DNA from: Paracoccaceae bacterium
GTDB lineage: Bacteria > Pseudomonadota > Alphaproteobacteria > Rhodobacterales > Rhodobacteraceae
Reading direction: 5' to 3'
Assembly (NCBI GenBank): GCA_026709265.1
Contig: JAPOTI010000115.1
Coordinates: 1-64,000, forward strand
Length of the DNA stretch: 64,000 nucleotides
Positions 18,783 through 29,745 of this stretch are shown here, piece after piece. Each line of letters begins with the position of its first letter. Within the stretch, counting starts at the first letter, position 1. A program made the position numbers and the translations under genes. The notes beneath the pieces were generated by a model. That model did no database searches. It was not told the DNA's origin and was given only the letters and a program-made list of their open reading frames with translations.

Positions 18783-20105
18783 ATGACCATAACCCGATTT
18801 GCCCCGTCACCAACCGGTCATCTCCACGTCGGGAATGTCAGGACAGCATTGTTCAACTTTCTGATTTCCCGCGGCGTGGACGGAGAGTTTATCCTGCGTC
18901 TGGATGACACTGATGCGGAGAGGTCACGACCGGAATTTGTCGAGTCAATTCACCGTGATCTGGAGTGGCTTGGTTTGCATTGGAGTCGGGTGGAGCGCCA
19001 ATCGGAACGGATTGATCTCTACCATGCGGCAGCGGATCAGTTACGAAAAAAGGATCGACTTTACGAGTGTTTTGAATCGCCAAGTGAACTTGCGCTGCGG
19101 CGAAAGACACTGTTGAGTATGGGTCGGCCACCGATCTATGACCGAAATGCCCGAAACCTGTCAACAGCAGAACAGGACCGGCTTCGACGTCAGGCACCGG
19201 GATATTGGCGTTTCCTCCTGAGTGGTGAAAGAGTCGAATGGCAAGATGGAATACAAGGTGCCGTTTCGATCGATTCGTCGAGTCTGTCCGACCCGGTGCT
19301 GATTCGCGCTGACGGGCAGTTTCTTTACACGCTGGCTTCGGTCGTTGATGACCTCGATATGGGAATTACGCATATTGTGCGTGGTTCCGATCACGTCACC
19401 AACACGGCCACCCAGATTCAACTGATGCATTGTCTGACGAAGCCTGCCCCATCTTTTGCCCACCACTCACTCCTGACCGGCCCACAAGGCGAGCCACTGG
19501 GCAAACGAATGGGGGCCTTGTCCATCAGGGAGTTACGGGAAAAGGGTATCGAACCCATGGCACTGCTATCGCAACTGGCGTTTATTGGTTCGGGAAAGCC
19601 CATTCAGCTCTGCGGCTCGCTGGACGAACTTGCCGATCACTTTGAGCTGGCTTCTTTCAGTTCAGCACCGGTCAAGTTTGATGAGTCCGACCTCGTTGGG
19701 CTCACCGCACGCAGCCTGGCGCGACTTTCTTTTGAGGAAATCGCCGACGAGATTCGTGCATGTGGTGTCAATGAAAATATTGAAGAGGCTTTTTGGAACG
19801 CAGTGCGTGGGAATTTGACCCGGCGCAGTGACCTTGCCACCTGGTGGAAATTGCTGCGTGACGGGGCCAGTCCACTCGTGAGTGATGAAGACCGTGAATT
19901 TGTTGAAGGAGCCTTTCAGTGCCTTCCACAACTTCCTTTTGATGATCGCACCTGGGAAAGCTGGACGCGGGCAGTCGGGCAAACTTCAGGGCGTACGGGA
20001 CGTCAACTCTACATGCCCCTCCGCAAGGCTTTAACAGGAAAGGTCCAGGGTCCGGAAATGCATATGCTCATGCCGCTGATGCAAAAGGTCACGCGCGTGT
20101 TCTGA
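18783..20105 (+). CDS. gltX: Glutamyl-tRNA synthetase
   Basis: TRFAPSPTGHLHVGNVRTALFNFL (HIGH-like) and EPLGKRMGALSI (KMSKS-like); start after MTITRF. Confidence 0.94.
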   Translation: MTITRFAPSPTGHLHVGNVRTALFNFLISRGVDGEFILRLDDTDAERSRPEFVESIHRDLEWLGLHWSRVERQSERIDLYHAAADQLRKKDRLYECFESPSELALRRKTLLSMGRPPIYDRNARNLSTAEQDRLRRQAPGYWRFLLSGERVEWQDGIQGAVSIDSSSLSDPVLIRADGQFLYTLASVVDDLDMGITHIVRGSDHVTNTATQIQLMHCLTKPAPSFAHHSLLTGPQGEPLGKRMGALSIRELREKGIEPMALLSQLAFIGSGKPIQLCGSLDELADHFELASFSSAPVKFDESDLVGLTARSLARLSFEEIADEIRACGVNENIEEAFWNAVRGNLTRRSDLATWWKLLRDGASPLVSDEDREFVEGAFQCLPQLPFDDRTWESWTRAVGQTSGRTGRQLYMPLRKALTGKVQGPEMHMLMPLMQKVTRVF

Positions 20106-20411
20106 ACATCCCGGCTGTCTGGTCTTGTCGGTGAATTTGGGGCTTATATACATTGGTTGACATACCACCTTATGTTGTGGTTACCTTTCGACAAAAACTC
20201 ATCCTGCTGTATTCTATCAATTATTCGTTATAAGCCCCTTGAATTTGCATGGCTGGTTCGCGCCATCAATCGGCATCACGTCGATCAGGGTCGGCAAAAC
20301 AAATCGTGGTATCCAATGCCTTTTGACGGGATAGGGCAGGGATTCACAGACAGTTGTTGAACCTGCGGGTCAACCACCGAGAATTCTGCGGCAAGAGTAT
20401 GAGGCCAAGAC

Positions 20412-21371
20412 TCAATCACGATCAGATATGTCATCTCCAGCCGGGAGTTGCTGCCCGAGGCATACCGCGCAACCTTTGAGAGCCACCTGGTCATCGCAGA
20501 TCAGATGGATCGAAAATTGCCGCATGAATTCTGAAAACCGGCCGGCGGACAGAAATGACTCGACAAATCCGGAGTGATTGAGTTGCGATGCGATTCCGCG
20601 GCCCACACCCCCGGTCAGAAAAATGCCACCGAAAGGCAAATGCGTCAGCGTCAGGTCGCGGGTGATCGCACCCAGGGTTTCGGCAAGAATCCGATGGTAG
20701 GTCTCGGATGCTGTCTTGTCCGCCGCGTCGCATGTCTGCCGGGTCCAGTGATCCACCATTTTTGCACCTCGCCCCGAGAGTATGTCTTCGACCGAAGCGA
20801 ATCCATTCCGGGATTCAATATGTTGGCGGAGCATTTCAACCTCCCGGTTACCATGGGGCAGCGATGTGTGACCGCATTCGGATGGGGCAGCCAGATAATG
20901 ACCATCGACATGATGCACGGCGACCGCATTGAAACCCGTACCGGCATTGATGGCCAGTTGTCGGTTTCCTGCCTCGTGGCTTCCCTGGAACAGGGGCATC
21001 AGATCGTTTTTCCTCAGTCGATGTAATCCATATCCGACGGCTTGCAGGTCATTGATGAGGTAAACGGGGATACCGCCCAGACGATCACTTACATCCTGCC
21101 CGACGATATCCCAGTCCCGATTGGTCAATTCTGCACGGTTTTGTGCAACCGGCCCAGCAACCGCAATACAAGCCTCTTGAGGGGCGGGGCTGTTGCATTC
21201 CCGAAGATAGTCTTCAATTGCCGAATTCAGATCACTGATCCGGGCATTCTCAAACCGTTGAACCGAGCTGGAATCAATCACCTCGCCAGTCGTCAGGGCA
21301 AAGCGTGTGTTGGTTCCGCCAATATCGGCAACCAGGGCATATTGATGATTGCCATACGATTCCGCGATCAT
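20412..21371 (-). CDS. glk: Glucokinase
   Basis: LVADIGGTNTRFALTTG, GTGFNAVAVHHVDGHYLAAPSECGH, GGIFLTGGVG; listed 515-aa ORF overextends 5' into eda. Confidence 0.92.
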   Translation of the reverse strand: MIAESYGNHQYALVADIGGTNTRFALTTGEVIDSSSVQRFENARISDLNSAIEDYLRECNSPAPQEACIAVAGPVAQNRAELTNRDWDIVGQDVSDRLGGIPVYLINDLQAVGYGLHRLRKNDLMPLFQGSHEAGNRQLAINAGTGFNAVAVHHVDGHYLAAPSECGHTSLPHGNREVEMLRQHIESRNGFASVEDILSGRGAKMVDHWTRQTCDAADKTASETYHRILAETLGAITRDLTLTHLPFGGIFLTGGVGRGIASQLNHSGFVESFLSAGRFSEFMRQFSIHLICDDQVALKGCAVCLGQQLPAGDDISDRD

Positions 21372-21501
21372 TGAGATGTTATCCGTGGCGGCCAGACCAT
21401 GTCTTTGCTCCTGTCTCAGCGCCCCGTCTGCGGACCTGTGGGTTTCACTGCTGCCTGAGGTTGACAGACCTTGAAGGCCTGCGCGCCATTCGAGTGCGCT
21501 C

Positions 21502-22170
21502 TCAAGGACTGCAGTTGTCTGAGGGCGCTGGTGGTCTGTCAGAACGTGTTCGCTGCGCCGTCGCACGAATCCGATCCCAGTCTTCAGCGATGATCGTGTC
21601 GGCGGGGGCAATCCAACTGCCACCCACGCAAATAATATTCTGATGTTCCAGATAGCGGTTGGCGCTCGCAGCGGTAATTCCACCTGTCGGGCAGTAGCTG
21701 ACATGCGGTAACGGCGATGCCAGAGCCGAGAGAGCGGCAAGCCCGCCATTTGTCTCGGCAGGAAAAAACTTGACGAAATCGAATCCCTGATCAGACAGTG
21801 CCATGATCTCACTGGCTGTTGCGGCTCCGGGAAGCAGCGGCAGGTCGAGATCGAGACAAGCCTGAATGAGGCCGTCTGTTGAACCGGGCGACACACCAAA
21901 TGCCGCACCTGCCTTCTTGGCTTTCTCGGCACAAGCCGGGGTGAGCAAGGTCCCGGCACCGATCAGAATTCCAGACATTGCCGACATTTCCCTGATGGAG
22001 TCGAGCGCGGCGTCAGTCCGCAAAGTGACCTCGATGACATGCAGACCGCCGTCGGCCAGTGCCCGGGCAAGCGGCACAGAATGTTTCGCATATTCGATCG
22101 TCAGGACCGGCATGACACCAATGTCACGGCAAGCTCGCCGCAGCCATCTGCTGCTGTCATCGGGAGTCAT
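21502..22170 (-). CDS. eda: 2-keto-3-deoxy-6-phosphogluconate aldolase
   Basis: IGAGTLL, FVKFFPAETNGG, CPTGGIT motifs; adjacent to edd. Confidence 0.93.
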   Translation of the reverse strand: MTPDDSSRWLRRACRDIGVMPVLTIEYAKHSVPLARALADGGLHVIEVTLRTDAALDSIREMSAMSGILIGAGTLLTPACAEKAKKAGAAFGVSPGSTDGLIQACLDLDLPLLPGAATASEIMALSDQGFDFVKFFPAETNGGLAALSALASPLPHVSYCPTGGITAASANRYLEHQNIICVGGSWIAPADTIIAEDWDRIRATAQRTRSDRPPAPSDNCSP

Positions 22171-24008
22171 TGATCGACGCTCATGACAATGGCTGAGGCA
22201 CCCTGATCAGACTGACCGGCGTGGCGACGAAACAACTCAAATAGCTGTTGTCCACAGAATTCCGAAGCGGTGTGATCGGGCATTTCCTGTACTTCTCGCT
22301 CCTGCAGGTCGACACCGATGACGTTGAGTCGTCCTGTCCTGGCATCAAGAGTGATGACATCGCCATCTTGAATCCTTGCCAAGGGACCCCCGTCTGCGGC
22401 TTCCGGAGACAGGTGGATGGCAGCGGGGACTTTTCCTGAGGCCCCTGACATCCGGCCATCGGTCACAAGCGCTATACGAAATCCCCGGTCGAGAAGCACC
22501 GACAGACTGGGAGTGAGCCCGTGCAATTCCGGCATCCCGTTGGCTTTGGGTCCCTGGAAACGGACGATTATGACACAGTCCTGATTGAGTTCGCCCTGTG
22601 AGAAAGCAACTTTCACATCGTCCGGTTGAGAAAAAACCCGCGCGGGCGCGGTGATCGATTGATGCTCTGAGGCCACGGCCGAAATCTTCATCGCCCCTCT
22701 CCCAAGATTGCCCTTGATACGTTTCAAGCCACCTGTTGGCGAGAAAGGTCGTGCCGCCGGGCGAAGAATTTTCTCGTTCTGTGACTCGCAGGGGGTTTCT
22801 TCCCAGTTCAGTATGCCGTCTCGCAATTTAGGTTCCCGGCAATAATTGTTGAGGCCCGTACCGGCATTGGTCTGAACATCCTCATGCAACAAGCCTGCAT
22901 TCAATAATTCGCGAATGAGGAACGCGAGTCCTCCGGCGGCATGGAAGTGATTGATGTCTGCCAGGCCGTTTGGATAGACCCTTGCCATCAATGGGACCAC
23001 CTCGGAAATGTCCGCGAAATCATCAACATCAAGCTCAATGCCGCCGGCCCGCGCCATTGCGGGAAGATGCAGCAGCAGATTGGTCGATCCACCCGTGGCC
23101 ATGAGACCGACGATGCCGTTGACGAAGGCTTTTTCATCCAAAATCTGGCCAACAGGTCGATAATCGTTGCCCAACGCAGTGATGGCAAGAGCGCGTCTGA
23201 CGGCCGCTTTCGTGAGTTCTTCGCGAATGGGTGTATGGGGATTGAAAAATGATGTTCCGGGAAGGTGCAGTCCCATGAATTCCATCAGCATCTGGTTTGA
23301 ATTCGCCGTGCCGTAAAAGGTGCAGGTTCCCGGCCCGTGATAAGATTCCATTTCAGCTTGCATGAGCGTGTCACGCCCGACTTCGCCGGCGGCAAATTGC
23401 TGACGGATACGGGATTTCCGATCATTGGGAAGTCCCGAGACCATGGGTCCGGCAGGAACAAATATCGCCGGAATATGTCCGAATGTCTGCGCTGCAATGA
23501 CCAGGCCGGGAACGATCTTGTCGCAGACTCCCAGATGAAGTGCGGCATCGAACGTGTTGTGGCTCAGTGCCACACTCGCGGCGAGGGCAATGACATCGCG
23601 TGAAAACAGCGACAGTTCCATGCCCTGCTGACCCTGAGTGACCCCATCGCACATGGCCGGCACGCCGCCAGCAACCTGTGCTGTCCCACCCGCTTGGCGC
23701 GCTGCCTCCTTGATGATCTGTGGATATGCGGCGAAGGGCTGATGCGCCGAGAGCATGTCATTATAGGCCGTGACAATGCCGAGATTTGCGACCCGCCCGC
23801 CCGCCAGATCCTCTTTTTGACTTCCCATTGCGGCATAGGCATGGGCCTGGTTGCCACACGAGAGATGGGCCCGTGCCGGGCGTGATGTGATCGCGCGATG
23901 AATTCTATCAAGATAGGCCTTGCGGCTGTCTGTGCTGCGCAACTGAATACGTTCGGTGACGGCAGCGATCTGATCGTTAATCCTCATGAGCGCTCGCGAG
24001 CTGGACAA
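22167..24008 (-). CDS. edd: 6-phosphogluconate dehydratase
   Basis: [58 protein letters not shown]. Confidence 0.95.
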   Translation of the reverse strand: MSSSRALMRINDQIAAVTERIQLRSTDSRKAYLDRIHRAITSRPARAHLSCGNQAHAYAAMGSQKEDLAGGRVANLGIVTAYNDMLSAHQPFAAYPQIIKEAARQAGGTAQVAGGVPAMCDGVTQGQQGMELSLFSRDVIALAASVALSHNTFDAALHLGVCDKIVPGLVIAAQTFGHIPAIFVPAGPMVSGLPNDRKSRIRQQFAAGEVGRDTLMQAEMESYHGPGTCTFYGTANSNQMLMEFMGLHLPGTSFFNPHTPIREELTKAAVRRALAITALGNDYRPVGQILDEKAFVNGIVGLMATGGSTNLLLHLPAMARAGGIELDVDDFADISEVVPLMARVYPNGLADINHFHAAGGLAFLIRELLNAGLLHEDVQTNAGTGLNNYCREPKLRDGILNWEETPCESQNEKILRPAARPFSPTGGLKRIKGNLGRGAMKISAVASEHQSITAPARVFSQPDDVKVAFSQGELNQDCVIIVRFQGPKANGMPELHGLTPSLSVLLDRGFRIALVTDGRMSGASGKVPAAIHLSPEAADGGPLARIQDGDVITLDARTGRLNVIGVDLQEREVQEMPDHTASEFCGQQLFELFRRHAGQSDQGASAIVMSVDQ

Positions 24009-24414
24009 GCCGATTTGGACATTTGCGCACGATCGACCCGCGCGAAAGGGTATCTATGCGCAAGGGCAGGCAACATCATGGGGTGACATGCGCAAGGGCC
24101 GGTATTGTTTTTGCGGTCCTGCTGTTCGTGTCCCCATCCGTGACGCAGAAAATGGCATCAGGGGTGCCATGGAGTCCGGCCTTGTGAATAGGTTGATCAT
24201 GACATTTCGCATCATCCATCGCAACATCACATTCAGTCCCTTGAGATGTGCCCCGTCACGAAATTCTGATTTCCGCAGGAGGCGAACGAACAGGGTTTCA
24301 TTAAGCGGCTCGACCATCTTGTGCAAGATTGATCCCGTCTTGCAATAAACTTAAGGGAGCGATAACAACGGATAAATTTTCGACACCATTGCTAGCTTGA
24401 AGGAGAAACACAAA

Positions 24415-25515
24415 ATGGAAAATGTTGATCGGAGGAAGTTCCTCGGCGGCGCGGCCCTGGCGGCAACTGCCTCTGCCGGTGGACTTGCCGCGCCGGCTCT
24501 GGCGCAGTCGGCCACCAACCTGAAAATGCAAGCGGCATGGGGTGGCGGTATTTTTCTGGAAAATGCGCAGGCCTATGTGCAGCGCGTCAATGATATGGCG
24601 GGCGGGGCGCTCAATATTGAGCTTCTTCCCGTGGACGCGGTTGTCAAGACGAGCCAAATGCAGGACGCCGTACATCGGGGTATTCTCGATGCATGCCACT
24701 ATGTGCCCGCTTACTGGTATTCGAAATCACCGACAGCATCCTTGTTTGGAACGGGCCCGTGTTTCGGATGGTCAAGTCAAGAGGTTCTGGGTTGGGTGCA
24801 TTATGGTGGTGGCCAGGAACTGTTCAATGAATTGATGGCAGAACTTCGGCTGAATGTCGTGTCGTTCTTCAATAGTCCGATGCCGGCGCAGCCGCTTGGC
24901 TGGTTCAAGGAACAGATCACCGATGCAGCGCAGATGGATGGGCTCAAGTATCGCACCGTGGGTCTTGCGGCTGACGTTCTGCTCGAGATGGGAATGTCGG
25001 TTGTTCAACTCCCGGGTGGTGAAATCCAGCCGGCGATGAAGTCTGGACTGATCGACGCTGCCGAATTCAACAACCCGACATCCGACCGGGATTTTGGTAT
25101 GCAGGATGTGTCCAAACATTATCATCTTGCGTCTTTCCATCAGAGTCAGGAATTCTTTGAAATTTCCTTTAACCGTGACACGTACGAGTCTCTCGCGCCC
25201 GAACTTCAGGCGATACTCAGATATGCGTCAGAAGCGGAAAGTTCGAATTTCTACTGGCACAACACGAAACGTTACGCGGAAGATCTGATCACATTGCGCG
25301 ATCAGGAAGGCGTCAACGTGTATCGGACGCCCGACTCCGTGATGAAGGCGCAGCTCGAGGCCTGGGATATCGTGGTTGATCGGATTTCGGGTGAGGATCC
25401 CTTCTTCGCCAGGGTGATTGAGAGCCAGAAGGCCTATGCCGAGGTGGTCATGAATTACCTCAATCTCAACCAGCCGAATTACCAGCTTGCCTACGAACAT
25501 ACTTTTGGTTCGTGA
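24415..25515 (+). CDS. TRAP transporter substrate-binding protein (Tat-type signal, DctP/TakP-like)
   Basis: DRRKFLGGAALAATASAGGLAAPALAQ twin-arginine-like signal; followed by DctQ and DctM homologues. Confidence 0.9.
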   Translation: MENVDRRKFLGGAALAATASAGGLAAPALAQSATNLKMQAAWGGGIFLENAQAYVQRVNDMAGGALNIELLPVDAVVKTSQMQDAVHRGILDACHYVPAYWYSKSPTASLFGTGPCFGWSSQEVLGWVHYGGGQELFNELMAELRLNVVSFFNSPMPAQPLGWFKEQITDAAQMDGLKYRTVGLAADVLLEMGMSVVQLPGGEIQPAMKSGLIDAAEFNNPTSDRDFGMQDVSKHYHLASFHQSQEFFEISFNRDTYESLAPELQAILRYASEAESSNFYWHNTKRYAEDLITLRDQEGVNVYRTPDSVMKAQLEAWDIVVDRISGEDPFFARVIESQKAYAEVVMNYLNLNQPNYQLAYEHTFGS

Positions 25516-25574
25516 GTGATTGATATCATGGATCCGGGAACCGGTCGCGGTTCCCGGAATGCGAATTCAGCCCC

Positions 25575-26144
25575 ATGAAGGTTTTTATCAGCTCCGTCGA
25601 AACGTTGAGTGTATGGGTTGGCCGCGCGTTTGGATGGTGTATCCTCATCCTGACACTTTCGGTTTCTTACGAGGTTTTCGTCCGTTATGTCCTGAACGCG
25701 CCGACGGTATGGGCGTTTGACATGATGGTTCAGATGTATGGAGCACTTTTCCTGATGGCCGGACCTTACGCGCTGGCTCAGGATGCGCATGTCCGCGGCG
25801 ACGTTATCTATCGGTTGTTCCCGGTGCGCTGGCAGGCACGGATCGATTTTGTTCTCTATCTCCTGTTCTTTTTTCCGGGAATGCTGGCGCTCTTCTGGTT
25901 CGGTTACGAAATCGCTGCTGACAGTTGGCGCTACAAGGAAGTCAGTTGGAACAGTCCGGCACGAATACAGATTTATTTCTTCAAGACCCTGATTCCAGTT
26001 GCCGGTGGACTCCTGATCATTCAGGGAATCGCCGAACTGCTGCGTTGCTGGCATGCGATGCGGACAGGCGTCTGGATGGAGCGGGTTGACGATGTGCGGG
26101 AAACAGAGGACGTGCTGATCAAGGACGGTGACGCGGCTGGCTGA
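25575..26144 (+). CDS. TRAP transporter small permease (DctQ family)
   Basis: Four hydrophobic segments; operon position. Confidence 0.85.
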   Translation: MKVFISSVETLSVWVGRAFGWCILILTLSVSYEVFVRYVLNAPTVWAFDMMVQMYGALFLMAGPYALAQDAHVRGDVIYRLFPVRWQARIDFVLYLLFFFPGMLALFWFGYEIAADSWRYKEVSWNSPARIQIYFFKTLIPVAGGLLIIQGIAELLRCWHAMRTGVWMERVDDVRETEDVLIKDGDAAG

Positions 26145-26189
26145 CTGGTGGTCGTGCAACGCGTGGAAGACAGTTGAAGGAATGTTGAC

Positions 26190-27554
26190 ATGACCGATCC
26201 CCACGTCGCAATCCTGATGCTGTGCCTGTTCATCCTGATGGTGCTGCTTGGTTTTCCCATTGCGTTCACTCTGGTCGCGATGGGCGTCGCCTTCGGCTAT
26301 TATGCATACTACCAGGGCGGTATTGACAGTTTCGCCGACCTGATCAACAACAATATCTTTTATCTCCTCAACCAGAACACATATTCGGTTATGGAGAATG
26401 ACACGCTTGTCGCGATTCCTTTGTTCCTGTTCATGGGTTATGTGGTCGAGAGGGCAAGCATTATTGACCGGCTGTTTTATTCGCTGCGGGAGGCGGCGCA
26501 TAATCTGCCGGGTTCAATGGCAGTGGCAGCGTTGGTCACCTGCACGGTTTTTTCCACAGCTTCGGGAATTGTCGGTGCGGTTGTCACGCTCATGGGTCTG
26601 CTTGCCTTCCCGGCCATGGCAAATGCGTCATACGACAGACGGTTTGCCGCCGGCGTGATTTGTGCCGGTGGGACGCTGGGAATCCTGATTCCGCCATCGA
26701 TCATGCTGATCGTCTATGCGGCAATCGCAGAACTGTCACCGCTTCGCCTCTATGCGGCCGCTGTTTTCCCGGGCCTGATTCTTGCCGGTCTTTACATTGT
26801 CTATGTGATGGCCCGCGCTTTGATCAATCCTGACATCGCACCAAAACCCAAACATGAGGATCTTCCACCGGTCCGTGAAATTTACTGGAACCTGCTGGTT
26901 TCGTTCGTTCCATTGACCGTGCTGATCATGTTGGTTCTCGGCTCGATACTGGGTGGGCTTGCAACACCTGCAGAAGCGGCGGCAATGGGTGCGTTGGGTG
27001 GACTGGTCCTGGCGATGATATACCGCACCTTGACCTGGCGGCGATTGCGAGAAAGTGTATTCCTGACGGCGAAAGCAACGGCGATGGTCTGTTGGCTTTT
27101 CGTTGGTTCCTGGACTTTCGCATCCGTGTTTTCGTATCTCGGTGGCCAGGAAGTGATTGAACAATTGATCCTGGGAATGAACCTGCAGACCTGGCAGTTT
27201 CTGGTCCTCGCGCAACTGATCATCTTCCTCTTGGGCTGGCCGCTTGAATGGACCGAGATTCTGATCATATTTGTGCCGATATTCCTGCCAATGCTGGATA
27301 TTTTCGGGGTGAACCCGTATTTCTTTGCGATGCTTGTGGCCTTGAATCTGCAGACATCGTTCCTGACGCCGCCGATGGCGATGTCGGCCTATTATCTGAA
27401 AGGGGTGCTGCGGGCGCGCATTCAACTGGTGGAGATTTTCAAGGGCATCCTGCCCTATCTCGCCATCGTGATTTTTTCGATGGTCCTGATGTACCAATTT
27501 CCCGGAATTGCGCTCTGGTTTCCAGAATATCTGTTCGGTGAGTATATTCCGTAG
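26190..27554 (+). CDS. TRAP transporter large permease (DctM family)
   Basis: LGFPIAFTL, GILIPPSIMLIVYA, large polytopic protein. Confidence 0.93.
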   Translation: MTDPHVAILMLCLFILMVLLGFPIAFTLVAMGVAFGYYAYYQGGIDSFADLINNNIFYLLNQNTYSVMENDTLVAIPLFLFMGYVVERASIIDRLFYSLREAAHNLPGSMAVAALVTCTVFSTASGIVGAVVTLMGLLAFPAMANASYDRRFAAGVICAGGTLGILIPPSIMLIVYAAIAELSPLRLYAAAVFPGLILAGLYIVYVMARALINPDIAPKPKHEDLPPVREIYWNLLVSFVPLTVLIMLVLGSILGGLATPAEAAAMGALGGLVLAMIYRTLTWRRLRESVFLTAKATAMVCWLFVGSWTFASVFSYLGGQEVIEQLILGMNLQTWQFLVLAQLIIFLLGWPLEWTEILIIFVPIFLPMLDIFGVNPYFFAMLVALNLQTSFLTPPMAMSAYYLKGVLRARIQLVEIFKGILPYLAIVIFSMVLMYQFPGIALWFPEYLFGEYIP

Positions 27555-27565
27555 GTTCTTGCCGA

Positions 27566-28936
27566 ATGCAACGGCACATGCAGCGGCCTGATTCGTCTGA
27601 ACTGACTGTTCTCTCTGCTGTTGCCGCGGCAGAACGGATACGCACGGGTCAGCTCAAGTCCGAGAGACTGGTGCAGGAATGTCTCAATCGAATTCAGGAG
27701 ACGGACAGCGAAATCGCGGCCTGGGAATGGTTTGATCCCGATCTGGCACTGAAACAGGCGCGGGAACTCGACCGTATCCGCTGGTTTGGCCGACCGGTCG
27801 GTGCTCTGCACGGTGTGCCTGTCGGCATCAAGGATATCGTTGATACCAGGGGGATTCCCACTGAGAGAGGAACCCCCGCCTGCAGGGGGCGGATTCCCCG
27901 CCGCGAGGCATTCCTCGTCGACCGGCTCCGCGATGCCGGCGCGGTCATTCTTGGAAAGACGGTCACAACTGAACTGGCGTTCATGCAGCCCAGCCGCACC
28001 GTTAATCCGCATGACACCGCACGTAGCCCCGGAGGCTCATCGAGCGGGTCAGCTGCCGCGGTTGCTGCATTCCAGGTGCCTTTTACGATTGGAACCCAGA
28101 CCAATGGATCAGTTATCCGACCGGCATCATTTTGCGGTGTGTTCGGCTTTAAACCGTCGCGAGGGCTGATCTCACGTACCGGTGTTCTGCGCACGAGCCA
28201 GACGCTCGACCAGATTGGTATGTTCGCCCGGGATTTGGAAGATGTCGCTGCACTCGCTGATGCCATGGCGGCGTGTGATTCATCCGATCCTGCGACTCTT
28301 GCGCGTCCGCGTCCCAGCATGCTTGCGGGCTGTCGCAGCGAACCGCCGGTCGAACCGATGTTGGCCTGGATGGGTGCAACCTACCATCAGGAATTGCAGG
28401 ATGATGCCCGACAAGGGCTCGAGGATGTGGTCGCATTGCTGTCTCCACGCGTCGAAAAACTGCCAGCACCGGTGGATTTTGATTTATTGCTGGACGCTCA
28501 CCGCACCATTCAGAACTATGAAATCGGCCGCAATCTGAAACAGTTGAAAGACGCGCATGGCGAACTGATGAGCAGGCAAATTCTTGGAGCCATTGATGAA
28601 GGTCTGGGAATTGATCGCAAGACTTACCGGAACGCATTGCGCAAGATGTCGGCAGCGCAAGAGTATTTCGCGAAATTCTTCATGGATTTTGATGCCATCA
28701 TTGCACCTGCTGCGCTTGGCGATGCACCGCAACTTGCCAGTGGTACCGGGAATCCAGTCTGCAGTACGATCTGGACATTGTGCGGATTGCCATGTCTTTC
28801 ACTGCCGCTCTTGATCAGTGCAGACGGACTTCCGATCGGGGTGCAGATCATCGGTGCTCCAGAAAGGGATGACAGGTTGTTGCGAACAGCCCGGTGGATT
28901 TTGACGTCACTTGCAGTGGAGACAGTAACGGTTTAG
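27566..28936 (+). CDS. Amidase (amidase signature family)
   Basis: GVPVGIKDIVDT and SPGGSSSGSAAAVAAFQVPFTIGTQTNGSVIRPASFCGVFGFKPS. Confidence 0.92.
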   Translation: MQRHMQRPDSSELTVLSAVAAAERIRTGQLKSERLVQECLNRIQETDSEIAAWEWFDPDLALKQARELDRIRWFGRPVGALHGVPVGIKDIVDTRGIPTERGTPACRGRIPRREAFLVDRLRDAGAVILGKTVTTELAFMQPSRTVNPHDTARSPGGSSSGSAAAVAAFQVPFTIGTQTNGSVIRPASFCGVFGFKPSRGLISRTGVLRTSQTLDQIGMFARDLEDVAALADAMAACDSSDPATLARPRPSMLAGCRSEPPVEPMLAWMGATYHQELQDDARQGLEDVVALLSPRVEKLPAPVDFDLLLDAHRTIQNYEIGRNLKQLKDAHGELMSRQILGAIDEGLGIDRKTYRNALRKMSAAQEYFAKFFMDFDAIIAPAALGDAPQLASGTGNPVCSTIWTLCGLPCLSLPLLISADGLPIGVQIIGAPERDDRLLRTARWILTSLAVETVTV

Positions 28937-28948
28937 GGAACAGGGACG

Positions 28949-29146
28949 ATGGGTAAAACGACCAATATACTGATGGCGGTGATTGCGCTTCTGATGATGG
29001 CGTCCTTCACACTGGGTCTCGCGCATGGGATTTCAACCGGATTTGCCGGTTTCTGGGGCGGGTTGCCATTCTGGATCATCTTGCTCACCGTTCTCTCCTT
29101 TGCTGCTTATGATGCATGGGACAGCATCATCCGCGACAAGGATTGA
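28949..29146 (+). CDS. Small two-TM membrane protein
   Basis: 65 aa with two hydrophobic helices; follows the amidase by 12 nt in the same direction. Confidence 0.6.
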   Translation: MGKTTNILMAVIALLMMASFTLGLAHGISTGFAGFWGGLPFWIILLTVLSFAAYDAWDSIIRDKD

Positions 29147-29148
29147 GT

Positions 29149-29745
29149 TCAGTCTTCTTTGCTCCCCGGCGGTCTGATCTCAAGGCTGATCGAAGCGTAC
29201 CAATTGGCGAATTCCCGAATGTCCTCGTCACTCAGTGACGCCGCAATTTCAGTCATGATGTCATGGCTGCGTTTGCCGCGTTTGAACGCCTTGAGTTGTG
29301 CGTCAATATATAATCTGTCTTCACCTGCGAGATGGGGTGCGTCCAAAAGGGTCGAGATTCCGTCGGCACCGTGACAGGACACACAAAGATCGGGCGCGTC
29401 CGCCGCATGGGAACCTTCCGGCAGTGCCGCAACTGCTGTATGCGCGGCATACCAGGCAGAGACATCGGCGATCTGTTGTGCTGAAAGCCCGGCGGTGACC
29501 ACGCTCATCATCTCGTGCTGACGGCTGCCGGTCTTGAACGCCATCAGCTGCGCTTCAAGATAGGATTGCGGTTCGCCGCCGATGTGCGGAGCATTCGGAA
29601 GGCGGGCATAACCGTCGGTCCCGTGACATGTCATGCACATATTGGCCACCAGTCGCCCGGCCGCCGGGTCGGCGGCCATGGTTGGTTGGGTGGTGACCCC
29701 GGCGAGCATCAGCCCGCCGAGGATCAGTGAGGCAGCAGCGTTCAA
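29149..29745 (-). CDS. Diheme cytochrome c (c4-like)
   Basis: Two CXXCH sites (CMTCH, CVSCH) in tandem domains; signal peptide. Confidence 0.92.
   Translation of the reverse strand: MNAAASLILGGLMLAGVTTQPTMAADPAAGRLVANMCMTCHGTDGYARLPNAPHIGGEPQSYLEAQLMAFKTGSRQHEMMSVVTAGLSAQQIADVSAWYAAHTAVAALPEGSHAADAPDLCVSCHGADGISTLLDAPHLAGEDRLYIDAQLKAFKRGKRSHDIMTEIAASLSDEDIREFANWYASISLEIRPPGSKED

Noticed and set aside
18783-20105. Degenerate KMSKS (LGKRMG) in GltX as evidence of a non-functional or repurposed synthetase
   Set aside because: Similar variants occur in alphaproteobacterial GltX paralogues as far as I recall; the rest of the protein is intact.
25491-26501. 336-aa minus-strand ORF across TRAP permease genes
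   Set aside because: Rich in His/Gln/Arg, the typical reverse-complement signature of membrane-protein codons; spans two real genes.
26736-27497. 253-aa minus-strand ORF opposite DctM
   Set aside because: Same reverse-complement artefact (His/Gln/Arg-rich).
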